From Chlamydia sp. BM-2023 (lineage in GTDB: Bacteria > Chlamydiota > Chlamydiia > Chlamydiales > Chlamydiaceae): 64,000 nt of DNA. Shown here piece after piece: positions 38,221 to 47,849 of this stretch. Location of the stretch: contig NZ_CAXIED010000001.1 in the NCBI RefSeq assembly GCF_964023145.1, forward strand, positions 248,001-312,000. Direction: 5' to 3'. The first letter of the stretch is position 1. Every line of letters begins with the position of its first letter. The notes beneath the pieces are model-generated. The model was not told where the DNA came from. It made no database searches and saw only the letters and a program-made list of their open reading frames with translations. Both the position numbers and the translations under genes were made by a program.

Positions 38221-38447
38221 TCTTCTTCAGCAAATAAAGCTAAAATCGCAGCCCTAGCCTCTCCTAATCCAGAAAGAACCCCCTCCTCAAAACGGAAAAA
38301 AGGATTCTCCTCCAATACGGAAAAATCCATGGGCTGCAATACATCGTCAGATGTTAGATTAGGAACTATGGATTCTCCCACACTTTGTAAACGCGATTTT
38401 TGATCTTCGCAAAGTTTGTCTAATAATTTATTGATCTTGCTCTTCAC
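38217..38447 (-). CDS. Small acidic conserved protein (CT845 position)
   Basis: A 76-residue protein, GTG start behind an AGAGAGAAAA purine run. There is no signal peptide or membrane segment; it has charged helices at the start and an LGEARAAILALFAEED helix at the end. It overlaps the end of tadA by 20 bases on the same strand, so it is probably translated from the tadA transcript. No family recognised. Confidence 0.6.
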   Translation of the reverse strand: MKSKINKLLDKLCEDQKSRLQSVGESIVPNLTSDDVLQPMDFSVLEENPFFRFEEGVLSGLGEARAAILALFAEED

Positions 38448-38910
38448 TTTTCTCTCTGCGTTTCTCTTTAAAAAATTGTTTCATTAGTTGTTCGGACTCT
38501 TCGTAACAAACCCCAGAACAGCACTCTACCTGATGAAAAGGATGTTTTTGTGTAAAAACATTCATCCAACTTCCACCAGCACCCAACCGAATGTCCGGAG
38601 CAGCCCAAACAATTCTTCGAATTCTAGCTAATTGAATAGCCCCCGCGCACATTAAACAAGGCTCCAAAGTACAATACAGCACAGTGTCACTCAAACGCCA
38701 ATTCTCTAAATATTGTGCCGCAGCACCTATACATAAAATTTCAGCATGTGCCGTGGGATCTTGCAGCTGCTCAACAGTATTATGCCCTCGAGCAATTATT
38801 TTATTGTCTTTTACTATTACACAGCCCACAGGAACCTCGTCCAAATCATAAGCTTGACGAGCTTCCTTTAGGGCTTGTTTCATAAAAAATATATCTTTTT
38901 CTATATCCAT
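38428..38910 (-). CDS. tadA: tRNA-specific adenosine deaminase
   Basis: Deaminates wobble adenosine 34 to inosine in tRNA-Arg(ACG). It is 160 residues, with the zinc cytidine-deaminase signature TAHAEI (His and catalytic Glu) near residue 52 and PCLMCAGA (two Cys) near residue 82. Normal length for TadA. It heads a short leftward transcript with the small gene after it. Confidence 0.93.
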   Translation of the reverse strand: MDIEKDIFFMKQALKEARQAYDLDEVPVGCVIVKDNKIIARGHNTVEQLQDPTAHAEILCIGAAAQYLENWRLSDTVLYCTLEPCLMCAGAIQLARIRRIVWAAPDIRLGAGGSWMNVFTQKHPFHQVECCSGVCYEESEQLMKQFFKEKRREKSEEQDQ

Positions 38911-39087
38911 GAGTTTTATTCTAAATAACTCTTAACTACTTTTTGAATTGGATTATAAAAAAAAACCATCCAATTAAGAAAAGAAAAAAAGCACTTGTAT
39001 TACTTCAACAAGCATCCCTGAAATGGATCGCGGGACTTAGAATTTTTTTTTACAAACTAAAAAAACCCACTCCACAATACCAAAAGG

Positions 39088-39116
39088 TGTACATTAACAA
39101 TCTTCTCAAGTATAAT
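39088..39116 (+). promoter_or_regulatory. Probable rpsO promoter
   Basis: TGTACA, 17 bases, and a perfect TATAAT lie about 41 bases upstream of the rpsO ATG. Spacing and -10 fit a strong sigma66-type promoter. Not experimentally supported here. Confidence 0.5.
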
Positions 39117-39156
39117 TGGCCTTTGCGGCAATTATTTTATTTTAAGGAGACATCCA

Positions 39157-39426
39157 ATGTCTTTGGATAAGGGAACTAAAGAAGAAATCACAAAAAAGTT
39201 TCAGCTTCATGAGAAAGATACCGGTTCTGCAGATGTGCAAATCGCTATATTAACGGAGCACATTACAGAACTAAAAGAACATCTCAAAAGATCTCCTAAA
39301 GACCAAAACTCTCGACTAGCTTTACTAAAACTCGTAGGGCAAAGGAGAAAGCTCTTAGAGTATCTTAACTCTACAGATACTGAAAGATATAAAAATTTAA
39401 TTACAAGATTGAATCTGAGAAAGTAA
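39157..39426 (+). CDS. rpsO: 30S ribosomal protein S15 (bS15/uS15)
   Basis: A 89-residue protein with the S15 pattern: [22 protein letters not shown] near the start, then [15 protein letters not shown]. It has an AAGGAGA site eight bases before the ATG. It is immediately upstream of pnp, the same rpsO-pnp pairing as in many bacteria. Confidence 0.97.
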   Translation: MSLDKGTKEEITKKFQLHEKDTGSADVQIAILTEHITELKEHLKRSPKDQNSRLALLKLVGQRRKLLEYLNSTDTERYKNLITRLNLRK

Positions 39427-39471
39427 TTTTTATTTATTCCCCCTGACAAATGACCTAATTAGGAGACCTTC

Positions 39472-41559
39472 ATGACATTTGAAACTATTTCTGTTACCCT
39501 TGAAGAAGGTAAGACATTAGTATTTGAAACGGGGAAAGTTGCTCGGCAAGCTAACGGAGCTGTTCTTGCACGTATGCAAGAAACGTGGGTCTTTTCATCT
39601 GTATGTGCGTCTAATCTTGAAGAAGCAGTAGACTTCCTACCTTTTCGTGTCGACTATCAAGAAAGGTTTTCCTCTATTGGGAAAACTTTAGGTGGTTTCA
39701 TCAAGAGAGAAGGTCGTCCTACAGAAAAAGAAATTTTGACTTCTCGTCTAATCGATCGATCTATGCGTCCTTCATTACCTAGTAGGTTAATGCAGGATGT
39801 TCAAATTTTATCTTACGTTTGGTCTTATGATGGGGAAACCTTACCTGATCCCCTAGCAATTTGTGGAGTTTCTGCTGCCCTAGCAATTTCTGATATTCCT
39901 CAAATTAGTATCGTAGCAGGTGTTCGTGTTGGTTTAGTAAATGGCTCTTGGGTAGTAAATCCAACAAAAGCTGAGATGGAAGTTTCCTCTATGGAACTCG
40001 TTTTAGCCGGAACCGAAAATGCCATCTTAATGATAGAAGGTCATTGCGACTTTCTCACTGAAGAACAAGTAATCGAAGCTATTGAATTTGGCCATAAACA
40101 CATTGTTACCATTTGTAAAGCACTTCAAGACTGGCAAAAGCAAATAGGAAAAGCAAAGAACACTAGTGTTGTTATTCCTCTGCCAGAAGAAGTAAAATCC
40201 TCTGTAAACAGTTTGGTAGAAGGAAAATTTGCTGAACTTTTACAAATTAAAGAGAAAAAAGCTCTAGAAGCAGCTTCTAAGAAATTAGAAGAGGAAGTTT
40301 TAGAGAAATTACATGATGAAACTAGTGACATCCTCACTAATTTCAATATTAAATCGGCTTATAAAGAAGCCAAGTCTACCTACATGCGTTCCTTGATCAA
40401 AGATCAGGGTCTTCGTTCCGATGGACGTTCAGTAACAACAATTCGCCCTATTACTATTGAAACATCCTTCTTACCAAGAACCCATGGAAGTTGTCTTTTC
40501 ACTCGTGGCGAAACTCAAACCGTAGCAGTCTGTACTTTAGGTAGTGAGGCTATGGCGCAACGTTATGAAGACTTAAATGGTGAAGGTCAGTCTAAATTCT
40601 ACTTACAATACTTTTTCCCTCCTTTCTCAGTCGGAGAAGTAGGAAGAATAGGTTCTCCAGGAAGACGAGAAATTGGTCATGGCAAGCTTGCTGAAAAAGC
40701 TTTAAGTCATGCTCTTCCTGATCCTACGCAGTTCCCCTATACTATTCGTATAGAATCGAACATCACTGAATCTAATGGATCTTCTTCTATGGCTTCAGTT
40801 TGCGGAGGCTGTTTAGCCCTGATGGATGCTGGGGTTCCTATTAAAACTCCTATAGCGGGTATTGCTATGGGTTTAATCTTAGATGATGATCATATAGTCA
40901 TTCTTTCTGATATCTCAGGAATTGAAGATCATCTAGGAGATATGGACTTCAAAGTAGCAGGAAATTCTGAAGGAATTACAGCGTTTCAAATGGATATTAA
41001 GGTAGAAGGAATCACTCCAGCTATCATGAAAGAAGCCTTAGCCCAAGCTAAAGCGGGACGTCAAAATATCCTTGCTACTATGAAAGCAGCTCTTTCTGCT
41101 CCTAAAACAGATTTATCACAATATGCTCCTCGTATTGAAACCATGCAGATCAAGCCTAATAAAATTGCTACTGTCATTGGACCTGGAGGAAAACAAATTC
41201 GTCAGATTATCGAAGAGACTGGCGTACAAATTGACATTAACGATTTAGGAATTGTTAGTATTTCTGCCTCCTCTCCAAAAGCAATAGAGAAAGCCAAGGG
41301 TATTATCGAAGGTTTAGTTGGAGAAGTAGAAATAGGCAAGATCTATGAAGGTCGTGTAACGTCTATAGTGCCTTTCGGAGCTTTTGTTGAAATACTTCCT
41401 GGTAAAGAAGGTCTTTGCCATATCTCTGAATTTTCTAAACAACGTATAGAAAACGTCGGTGACTTTGTTAAACAAGGAGATACCCTAGCTGTAAAACTCC
41501 TAAGCATTAACGAAAAAGGTCAATATAAACTTAGTCATAAAGCTACCTTAAGCGACTAA
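39472..41559 (+). CDS. pnp: Polyribonucleotide nucleotidyltransferase
   Basis: Phosphorolytic 3'-5' exoribonuclease. It is 695 residues. Two RNase PH domains (~10-140 and ~320-545, the second with GGRREIGHGKLAEKAL-like residues) flank an all-helical linker. KH is at ~560-620 (IGPGGKQIRQIIEETG) and S1 at ~625-690 (GRVTSIVPFGAFVEILPGKEGLCH). It has a TTAGGAG site. It is cotranscribed with rpsO and ends at a strong hairpin. Confidence 0.97.
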   Translation: MTFETISVTLEEGKTLVFETGKVARQANGAVLARMQETWVFSSVCASNLEEAVDFLPFRVDYQERFSSIGKTLGGFIKREGRPTEKEILTSRLIDRSMRPSLPSRLMQDVQILSYVWSYDGETLPDPLAICGVSAALAISDIPQISIVAGVRVGLVNGSWVVNPTKAEMEVSSMELVLAGTENAILMIEGHCDFLTEEQVIEAIEFGHKHIVTICKALQDWQKQIGKAKNTSVVIPLPEEVKSSVNSLVEGKFAELLQIKEKKALEAASKKLEEEVLEKLHDETSDILTNFNIKSAYKEAKSTYMRSLIKDQGLRSDGRSVTTIRPITIETSFLPRTHGSCLFTRGETQTVAVCTLGSEAMAQRYEDLNGEGQSKFYLQYFFPPFSVGEVGRIGSPGRREIGHGKLAEKALSHALPDPTQFPYTIRIESNITESNGSSSMASVCGGCLALMDAGVPIKTPIAGIAMGLILDDDHIVILSDISGIEDHLGDMDFKVAGNSEGITAFQMDIKVEGITPAIMKEALAQAKAGRQNILATMKAALSAPKTDLSQYAPRIETMQIKPNKIATVIGPGGKQIRQIIEETGVQIDINDLGIVSISASSPKAIEKAKGIIEGLVGEVEIGKIYEGRVTSIVPFGAFVEILPGKEGLCHISEFSKQRIENVGDFVKQGDTLAVKLLSINEKGQYKLSHKATLSD

Positions 41560-41600
41560 TCTTCTTATTCCCCATTACATTTTCTAGCAGTTTGTAAAAA

Positions 41601-41637
41601 GAAAAAAGCCACATAAAATGTGGCTTTCTTCTTTTTG
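41601..41637. terminator. Bidirectional terminator between pnp and ftsH
   Basis: GCCACAT-AAA-ATGTGGC is flanked by an A-run on the left and TTTCTTCTTTTT on the right. It can work for the rightward pnp transcript and, read on the other strand, for the convergent ftsH transcript. Confidence 0.93.
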
Positions 41638-41686
41638 TCATTTGCTATACGTTGTTGAAGCTTACGACCTCTACAACTGGACGCCC

Positions 41687-44431
41687 TTAAGATGTTGGGG
41701 TATTATTTAACTTTAAAGTACCATCTTTCATAACATCTTCTTGAGGAGGAGGAGGAGGCAAATCGTCAGAAACCTTCTTAAACATCATCCCCTCTTCTTT
41801 TAAGCGAGCGCGTTTCTTTTCTGGATCCCAGGTATGATCCATAATCTCTTTAACGTCTTTAGCATCTAATGTCTCAAACTCTATCAACATCTGCGTCATA
41901 AGTTCAACTTCATCTCGATGCTCTCTAATTACAGTCAAAGCACGCTGATAAGCAGCGTCTAATAACGCTCTTAGCTCGCCATCAATAGATTTCGCGGTTT
42001 CTTCTGAGTAACTTTTCTCATGATAAGCTCCATAACCTGTAGAAGCGTCAGAACGCTCGTCATAAGTTACAGTACCTAACTGATCACTCATTCCCCACTC
42101 ACACACCATACTACGAACTATTTTAGTAGCTTGAGAAATATCTTGCTGAGCACCACTAGAAACATCCCCTAAAAAGATTTCCTCTGCGGCACGCCCCCCC
42201 ATAAGAACAGCTAACTGATCAAATAGTTCTTTCTTCCAATAGCTAAGCTTATTTTTCTCAGGAAGAAAATGCGTAGCTCCTAAAGATAAACCTCTAGGAA
42301 TAATCGTCACCTTATCCACAGGATCCGCATGTTGAACACAAAGGCCAACAACAGCGTGTCCTGATTCATGATATGCTGTCGTTTTTCTTTCTTCAGCATC
42401 CATTTCTAAACTACGACGTTCCTTACCATAGAGAACCTTATCACGAGCTTCAGCAACGTCTACAGCCGTCACAGCAGTGCGATCCTTACGCGCAGCAAGA
42501 AGAGCTGCTTCATTTAATAAATTCTCTAAATCAGCTCCTGAAGCACCTGGTGTACTTCGTGCTACCGCCATCAAATCCACAGTAGGATCTAATTTGATTC
42601 TTTTGGCGTGTACAGCAAGAATTTCAAATCTACCTTTAATATCAGGTAAATTCATAACAACCCGACGATCAAAACGCCCAGGACGTAATAAAGCTTTATC
42701 TAATACGTCAGGACGGTTGGTAGCAGCCATAAGGATAACGCCCTCATTGGTGCCAAATCCATCCATCTCAACGAGTAATTGGTTCAAGGTTTGCTCACGT
42801 TCATCATGACCACCACCGATACCGGCACCTCTATGACGTCCCACAGCATCAATTTCATCAATAAAAATAATACAAGGAGCATTTCTCTTAGCTTGCTCGA
42901 ACATGTCACGAATACGACTTGCCCCAACACCAACAAACATTTCTACAAAGTCTGAACCCGCAATTGAGAAAAATGGCCGGTCAGCCTCTCCAGAAACCGC
43001 CTTAGCTATTAAAGTTTTTCCTGTTCCAGGAGGTCCTATCAATAATACACCTTTAGGAATCCTTCCGCCAAGACTGGTAAACTTCGCAGGATTTTTCAAG
43101 AAATCAACAATTTCTATTAATTCTTCTTTTGCCTCTTCAATGCCAGCAACATCTGCAAAAGTAACTTTGTTTTGTCCTTTCATTAATAAACGCGCCGGAG
43201 ACTTCCCAAAAGACATCGCGGAACCGTTCATACCACGCACTTGGCGAGAAAAAACAAAATATACAAAAACAAGCACTAAGATAATAGGTAGGAAGGTAAA
43301 CAGGTAACCCACATAATGCGGAGCAGGTTCCTCACTTTTAAAGGTCTTCTCTAATACTAAGTTACGAGGCTGATCTGGAGCTTTAAATGTTAAAGTACGG
43401 TTGTTAGTAAATCCTTCCCACTCTTGTTTAGCACCGGCAAACCAGTGTGCAAAGACCTCGGGATCTTGCTTTTCTAATGCACGAGAAGATAACTCCTGGT
43501 TATTAAAATACCAAACTACCTGGCTAAGCTCTCCTCGGAGCTTATCTAACTGCGCCTGATTTAGCTGATTAGCCTCTACAAGCTTCTCATACTTACTACG
43601 CTCTTCACGATATAAACGTACGGAACGTAGCTGGCCAAAACGCTCACCGTTTTCTGCCAACGCAAGTGAAGAAGAAATCCTCTGCAACGAACCTAAAACT
43701 CGCTGATACAAAGAGCTTAACTGCTCAACATCCATTACCTGAGTTAAAGAGACCTCGACTTGCTGATAAAGATCCTTTAATTCGCGTTTCAAACCTTCGG
43801 AGCCAATTCCTAAAGCTGGGGATAGATATTTCCCTATAAGCTCATACAAATCTGAACCAAAAGTACGTAAACCCTCATGAGATGCTGGTAGTGTTTGGTA
43901 ACGTTGCTCTAAGGAACGCAAATTGATAATTTGGAAGTTATTTGAACCATGAACAACAAGAGGCCTTAAGGAAGACTGCCCTAGCTCTACACTAGGAGAA
44001 ATCATATAGCCTGTATCAGGAATCGAGATTCCTGATATTGCAGAAAACCATAAAATAGAACTTTCAACTTCTTTAGAAAGGTTATCTAAGTTCTTATTGG
44101 CTTCTTGGAGGTCAAACTCTAGCTGATGTCTCTGATCTATAAGCTCTAAGTAATGATATCGTAACTGACTTTCAGCTGTTGGGGACTCACGAAAACGACC
44201 ACTAAATGAAACTAAATTATCATTTAAAGCTATCTTTCGGCTGTCCTCAGGATATATTAACTTTAAATTTACTAAGTGCTCTAGCTGATGGCTAAAACTC
44301 ACCCGAGCTTTCTTGGCGACTAAAAAATTCTGAATAGCGATCACGCCAAAAATCACACCAAATAAGAGGAAAAAAAATACTGTAGGAAAGTTTTTTTTCG
44401 ATTCGGGATTCATTTTTTTATCTTTAGACAT
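41687..44431 (-). CDS. ftsH: ATP-dependent zinc metalloprotease FtsH with large periplasmic domain
   Basis: Membrane AAA protease that degrades misfolded membrane and regulatory proteins. It is 914 residues, far longer than E. coli FtsH (about 644). TM1 is at ~17-38 and TM2 at ~374-395, leaving ~335 residues between them instead of ~70, with heptad-like helical stretches. The AAA module has Walker A GPPGTGKT at 466-473, Walker [13 protein letters not shown] and SRH arginines. The protease domain has the zinc motif HESGH. The C-terminus is Pro-rich. The gene converges on pnp at a shared terminator. Confidence 0.96.
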   Translation of the reverse strand: MSKDKKMNPESKKNFPTVFFFLLFGVIFGVIAIQNFLVAKKARVSFSHQLEHLVNLKLIYPEDSRKIALNDNLVSFSGRFRESPTAESQLRYHYLELIDQRHQLEFDLQEANKNLDNLSKEVESSILWFSAISGISIPDTGYMISPSVELGQSSLRPLVVHGSNNFQIINLRSLEQRYQTLPASHEGLRTFGSDLYELIGKYLSPALGIGSEGLKRELKDLYQQVEVSLTQVMDVEQLSSLYQRVLGSLQRISSSLALAENGERFGQLRSVRLYREERSKYEKLVEANQLNQAQLDKLRGELSQVVWYFNNQELSSRALEKQDPEVFAHWFAGAKQEWEGFTNNRTLTFKAPDQPRNLVLEKTFKSEEPAPHYVGYLFTFLPIILVLVFVYFVFSRQVRGMNGSAMSFGKSPARLLMKGQNKVTFADVAGIEEAKEELIEIVDFLKNPAKFTSLGGRIPKGVLLIGPPGTGKTLIAKAVSGEADRPFFSIAGSDFVEMFVGVGASRIRDMFEQAKRNAPCIIFIDEIDAVGRHRGAGIGGGHDEREQTLNQLLVEMDGFGTNEGVILMAATNRPDVLDKALLRPGRFDRRVVMNLPDIKGRFEILAVHAKRIKLDPTVDLMAVARSTPGASGADLENLLNEAALLAARKDRTAVTAVDVAEARDKVLYGKERRSLEMDAEERKTTAYHESGHAVVGLCVQHADPVDKVTIIPRGLSLGATHFLPEKNKLSYWKKELFDQLAVLMGGRAAEEIFLGDVSSGAQQDISQATKIVRSMVCEWGMSDQLGTVTYDERSDASTGYGAYHEKSYSEETAKSIDGELRALLDAAYQRALTVIREHRDEVELMTQMLIEFETLDAKDVKEIMDHTWDPEKKRARLKEEGMMFKKVSDDLPPPPPQEDVMKDGTLKLNNTPTS

Positions 44432-44602
44432 AAACTACACAACTAAGCTAATCAATCAGACGGGTAATTATTAAATATATCACATTTTTATTATTTTGTT
44501 TATAAAACCTATTTATAAAATAAAAAAAATGACATTATGCACATACAATGACCTGATGCTCATTGCTTCCCAAACGCAAGGCACATGGTTATTATATACT
44601 TT

Positions 44603-45556
44603 CTATTCTATCATTACTACCCCAGCTTTTACGATGACTCTTTTATCACGTAAGCGCATTTGTGCTGGCAAACCACGAACCAAATGATCATAAACTGTTT
44701 GCAAGAAATGCCTTGAAACAACATGGCCAGCTCTATTGAAGAATTCCTTAAAAACCCATTTCGCCAAGAAAATTTGTTCCATCAACATTTGAGGAACTTC
44801 AAGCGACCAACTTTCGTTATCTTGACGTATATTTGCAAGAAAAGGTTGCGCTTGATCTTTCATGTAATGAGAAAGTTCTTCAGATTCTTGAGCTAGTGTA
44901 AGTAAGGGCTGAGTAATATTTTTACCAAAAATTTCCTCCAACCAAGGAAATACCTTATTACGCATTCGCGCGCGTAAGTAACGCTCGTCTGTATTCGTAA
45001 CATCCCGAACATAAGAAATATTTTCTGAATCTAAAGTACTGGTTAAAACTTGCTTGGGAATATGTAAGAGTGGACGTAGTAACGGAATGCCTTTATATGA
45101 GGCATCTTGCGTCATACCTTTTAAATTACTTAAATATGCCCCCTCTAACAAACGCTTTAGTACAGTTTCTGCTTGATCGTTAGCATGATGAGCTAAAAAT
45201 ATCCCTGCGAGATTTTCTTCTAAACAGATGTTATGAAATACAGTATAACGATATTGACGAGCAGCGTTTTCCGGATCTTTTGAAGTATGAGTTTCTTTAG
45301 GTGCGTGGTTAACAATCAAAGGAATATTTTCCTTCTGACAAAGCAATTCTATATCTTTAGCCTCAGCATCTGAACACTCTCGCCATCCATGATTCACATG
45401 AACAGCGGTGAAGGAAACACCTCGGGATTTAAGAAGGTAAAAAAGAAATAATGAGTCACTTCCTCCTGACAGAGCAAGTAAGTAGTTTTTTTTCATATCT
45501 AAGGCAGAAAAAAAAACTTCTAATCGCTTATCATTTCTGAGTAGACAGGATAACAT
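44603..45556 (-). CDS. tilS: tRNA(Ile)-lysidine synthase
   Basis: Converts C34 of tRNA-Ile(CAU) to lysidine. It is 317 residues, with the N-type PP-loop SGGSDS at residues 30-35, HVNHGWR near 55 and AHHANDQAETVLKRLL near 125. It is shorter than the E. coli enzyme, with a reduced C-terminal region. It follows ftsH in the usual chlamydial order, 171 bases upstream of the ftsH start. Confidence 0.93.
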   Translation of the reverse strand: MLSCLLRNDKRLEVFFSALDMKKNYLLALSGGSDSLFLFYLLKSRGVSFTAVHVNHGWRECSDAEAKDIELLCQKENIPLIVNHAPKETHTSKDPENAARQYRYTVFHNICLEENLAGIFLAHHANDQAETVLKRLLEGAYLSNLKGMTQDASYKGIPLLRPLLHIPKQVLTSTLDSENISYVRDVTNTDERYLRARMRNKVFPWLEEIFGKNITQPLLTLAQESEELSHYMKDQAQPFLANIRQDNESWSLEVPQMLMEQIFLAKWVFKEFFNRAGHVVSRHFLQTVYDHLVRGLPAQMRLRDKRVIVKAGVVMIE

Positions 45557-45671
45557 AATCTAAATACATGTCCGCGTAAATTCATTGCAAATACGTTAGG
45601 GGTTTCTGACTTCATTATGATGTTGTCGCTTTATCCCGAAACCTTGAAGAACTCCTGATATCAGGTACACC

Positions 45672-46745
45672 ATGCCTATTTTATGGAAAGTCTTAATTTT
45701 CCGTTATTTAAAAACAGTCACATTTTGTACGCTTAGTCTGATTTGCATTTCTATTATTAGTTCTCTTCAAGAAATCGTTAGTTATATAGCTAAAGATGTC
45801 CCCTATCCCACAGTTTTACGATTAACAGCTTATCAGATTCCCTACTTATTGCCCTTTATTCTTCCTATTTCTTGTTTTATTTCTGCCTTTGCTCTTTTTC
45901 GAGGACTGTCTGATAATAACCAAATTACTTTCCTTAAGGCATCAGGAGCATCTCAGGGGATTATTACCTTTCCTGTTCTCATGGTATCCTGTGCTATTTG
46001 CTGTATAAATTTTTATACCTGCTCTGAATTAGCCTCTATTTGCAGATTCCAAACCTGTAAAGAAATCGCCAATATGGCGATGACCTCCCCGACTCTTTTA
46101 CTACAGACCCTGCAAAAGAAAGAAAATAATCGTATTTTCATTACTGTCGATCATTGTGCAAAAAGTAAGTTTGACAATGTCATTATTGCTTTAAAAAGAG
46201 ATAAAGAAATCGCTAATGTGGGAATTATCAAAACAATCATCCCTGATGTTGCAAATGATACTGTGCAGGCTAAAGATGTTGTTATGATTTCTAAGCTTCC
46301 CTCTACATTAACAGAGCCACGGTCTGATGCGTCCAAAGAGTATTATATAGAGACCTCAGATGAGATATTAATCCCAAAGATTACCTCAACATTATTTGCT
46401 GGGAAATCTTACATGAAAACACGGACAGATTATTTACCTTGGAAGCAGCTTATCAAACAATCATTTAGCCATGCCCATCTTCCTGAAACACTACGAAGAA
46501 TTGGCATTGGCTTATTATGTATTACCCTTACGTATTCTGGTATGGTTTTGGGGACTTACAAACCAAGATTTCGGAAATCTATAACTCTCTATTGTTTTTT
46601 CCCTGTGGTAGATCTGATTTTACTAATAGTAGGGAAAAACGTAGCAGCGTTAGTTCCTGCACTGATGCTTTTTATCTTTCCTCAATTGGTCTCTTGGATT
46701 GTTTTTGCTAATCGCGCTTATCGCGAAAACAGAGGCTATGCATAA
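45672..46745 (+). CDS. lptF: LPS export permease, LptF-like (YjgP/YjgQ family)
   Basis: Inner-membrane component of the Lpt machinery that moves lipooligosaccharide to the outer membrane with LptB and LptG. It is 357 residues. Membrane helices lie near 12-32, 55-80, 97-115 and then, after a ~150-residue periplasmic jellyroll-like domain, three more near 275-345. ITFLKASGASQ near residue 85 is the conserved coupling loop. It abuts the second permease with no gap. Which of the pair is F or G is inferred from gene order and loop resemblance. Confidence 0.85.
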   Translation: MPILWKVLIFRYLKTVTFCTLSLICISIISSLQEIVSYIAKDVPYPTVLRLTAYQIPYLLPFILPISCFISAFALFRGLSDNNQITFLKASGASQGIITFPVLMVSCAICCINFYTCSELASICRFQTCKEIANMAMTSPTLLLQTLQKKENNRIFITVDHCAKSKFDNVIIALKRDKEIANVGIIKTIIPDVANDTVQAKDVVMISKLPSTLTEPRSDASKEYYIETSDEILIPKITSTLFAGKSYMKTRTDYLPWKQLIKQSFSHAHLPETLRRIGIGLLCITLTYSGMVLGTYKPRFRKSITLYCFFPVVDLILLIVGKNVAALVPALMLFIFPQLVSWIVFANRAYRENRGYA

Positions 46746-47849
46746 ATGTATATTTGGAAACGCTATTTACTAACTAGATTTTGGCTATCTTTAGGAGCTT
46801 TAATTTTATTATCTTTTATTTTTTATGCTTCTATACATCACTCCCTGCATGCCATTAAAGGAAATACTACTGCACTCGCATCAGGAGCTTCATTAAAATT
46901 ATCTATTTTATATTATCTCTCACAAATAGCTCTTAAAGCAGAATTTTTAATTCCTCAGCTTGTTGCTGTAGCAACAACAATTACACTATTTTCCATGCAA
47001 AATAAGAGGGAAGTTCTTCTTCTTCAAGCTTCAGGGTTATCTTTAAAATCCCTCACGGCACCGTTAATTCGATCGAGCTTTCTCATTACCCTACTCTTAT
47101 ATGCGAATTTCCAGTGGCTCCATCCTATATGCGAGAAGATATCAACAACTAAGGAACACATAGATCGGGGAACTTTAGATAAAGCTCAGGATAAAGTTCC
47201 TGCTCTCTATCTTAAAGATCAAACTGTGCTGCTTTATTCTTCTATTGAGCAAAAAACTCTAACCTTGAACAAGGTATTTTGGATTAAGAATCCCAAGACT
47301 ATTTACACGATGGAAAAGCTTGCGTTTACAACACCTTCGCTTCCCATAGGTCTTGATGTCATCCGCTTTTCGGAAACTGAGTCCGGGAATATGGAGTTAA
47401 GTGAGTTTTCAGATATGAAAGAATTTCCAGAGATTGAATTTGGGTTCTATGACAATCCTTTTTCTAAGATTTTCACAGCTGGAGGGAAAAACCGCCTTTC
47501 GGAATCTTTCCGAGCTATTCCTTGGAATGCTACAGGATTAGGTTTATCAACAACGATTCCTCAGCGCATCTTATCGTTACTATCTACATTTTACTATATG
47601 ATGATTTCGCCTTTAGCCTGTATTTCAGCGATGATTTTATCGGCGTATCTTTGCTTAAGGTTCAGTCGTGTATCTACAGTGACCCTTGCCTATATTGTCC
47701 CTTTAGGCACTATCAATACCTTCTTTGTATTTTTAAAAGCTGGCATAGTCCTGTCTAATAGCAGCGTATTGCCCACATTACCTGTAATGTTATTTCCCTT
47801 AATCGTCCTGGCAATATTTACAAATTATGCTTATGCGAAACTTCAGTAA
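46746..47849 (+). CDS. lptG: LPS export permease, LptG-like (YjgP/YjgQ family)
   Basis: Partner permease of the preceding gene. It is 367 residues with the same 3+3 helix layout around a periplasmic domain. The coupling loop REVLLLQASGLSLKSL near residue 90 matches the family's REL-x-x-QASG pattern. The ATG directly follows the upstream TAA, so the pair is made together. Its 3' end overlaps the unknown gene on the other strand by 32 bases. Confidence 0.86.
   Translation: MYIWKRYLLTRFWLSLGALILLSFIFYASIHHSLHAIKGNTTALASGASLKLSILYYLSQIALKAEFLIPQLVAVATTITLFSMQNKREVLLLQASGLSLKSLTAPLIRSSFLITLLLYANFQWLHPICEKISTTKEHIDRGTLDKAQDKVPALYLKDQTVLLYSSIEQKTLTLNKVFWIKNPKTIYTMEKLAFTTPSLPIGLDVIRFSETESGNMELSEFSDMKEFPEIEFGFYDNPFSKIFTAGGKNRLSESFRAIPWNATGLGLSTTIPQRILSLLSTFYYMMISPLACISAMILSAYLCLRFSRVSTVTLAYIVPLGTINTFFVFLKAGIVLSNSSVLPTLPVMLFPLIVLAIFTNYAYAKLQ

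Noticed and set aside
38943-39170. 75-codon frame before rpsO
   Set aside because: Lies over the likely rpsO promoter and ribosome site; no resemblance to a known protein.
42477-43307. Antisense frames opposite ftsH (110 and 134 codons)
   Set aside because: Reverse-strand shadows of the conserved AAA domain.
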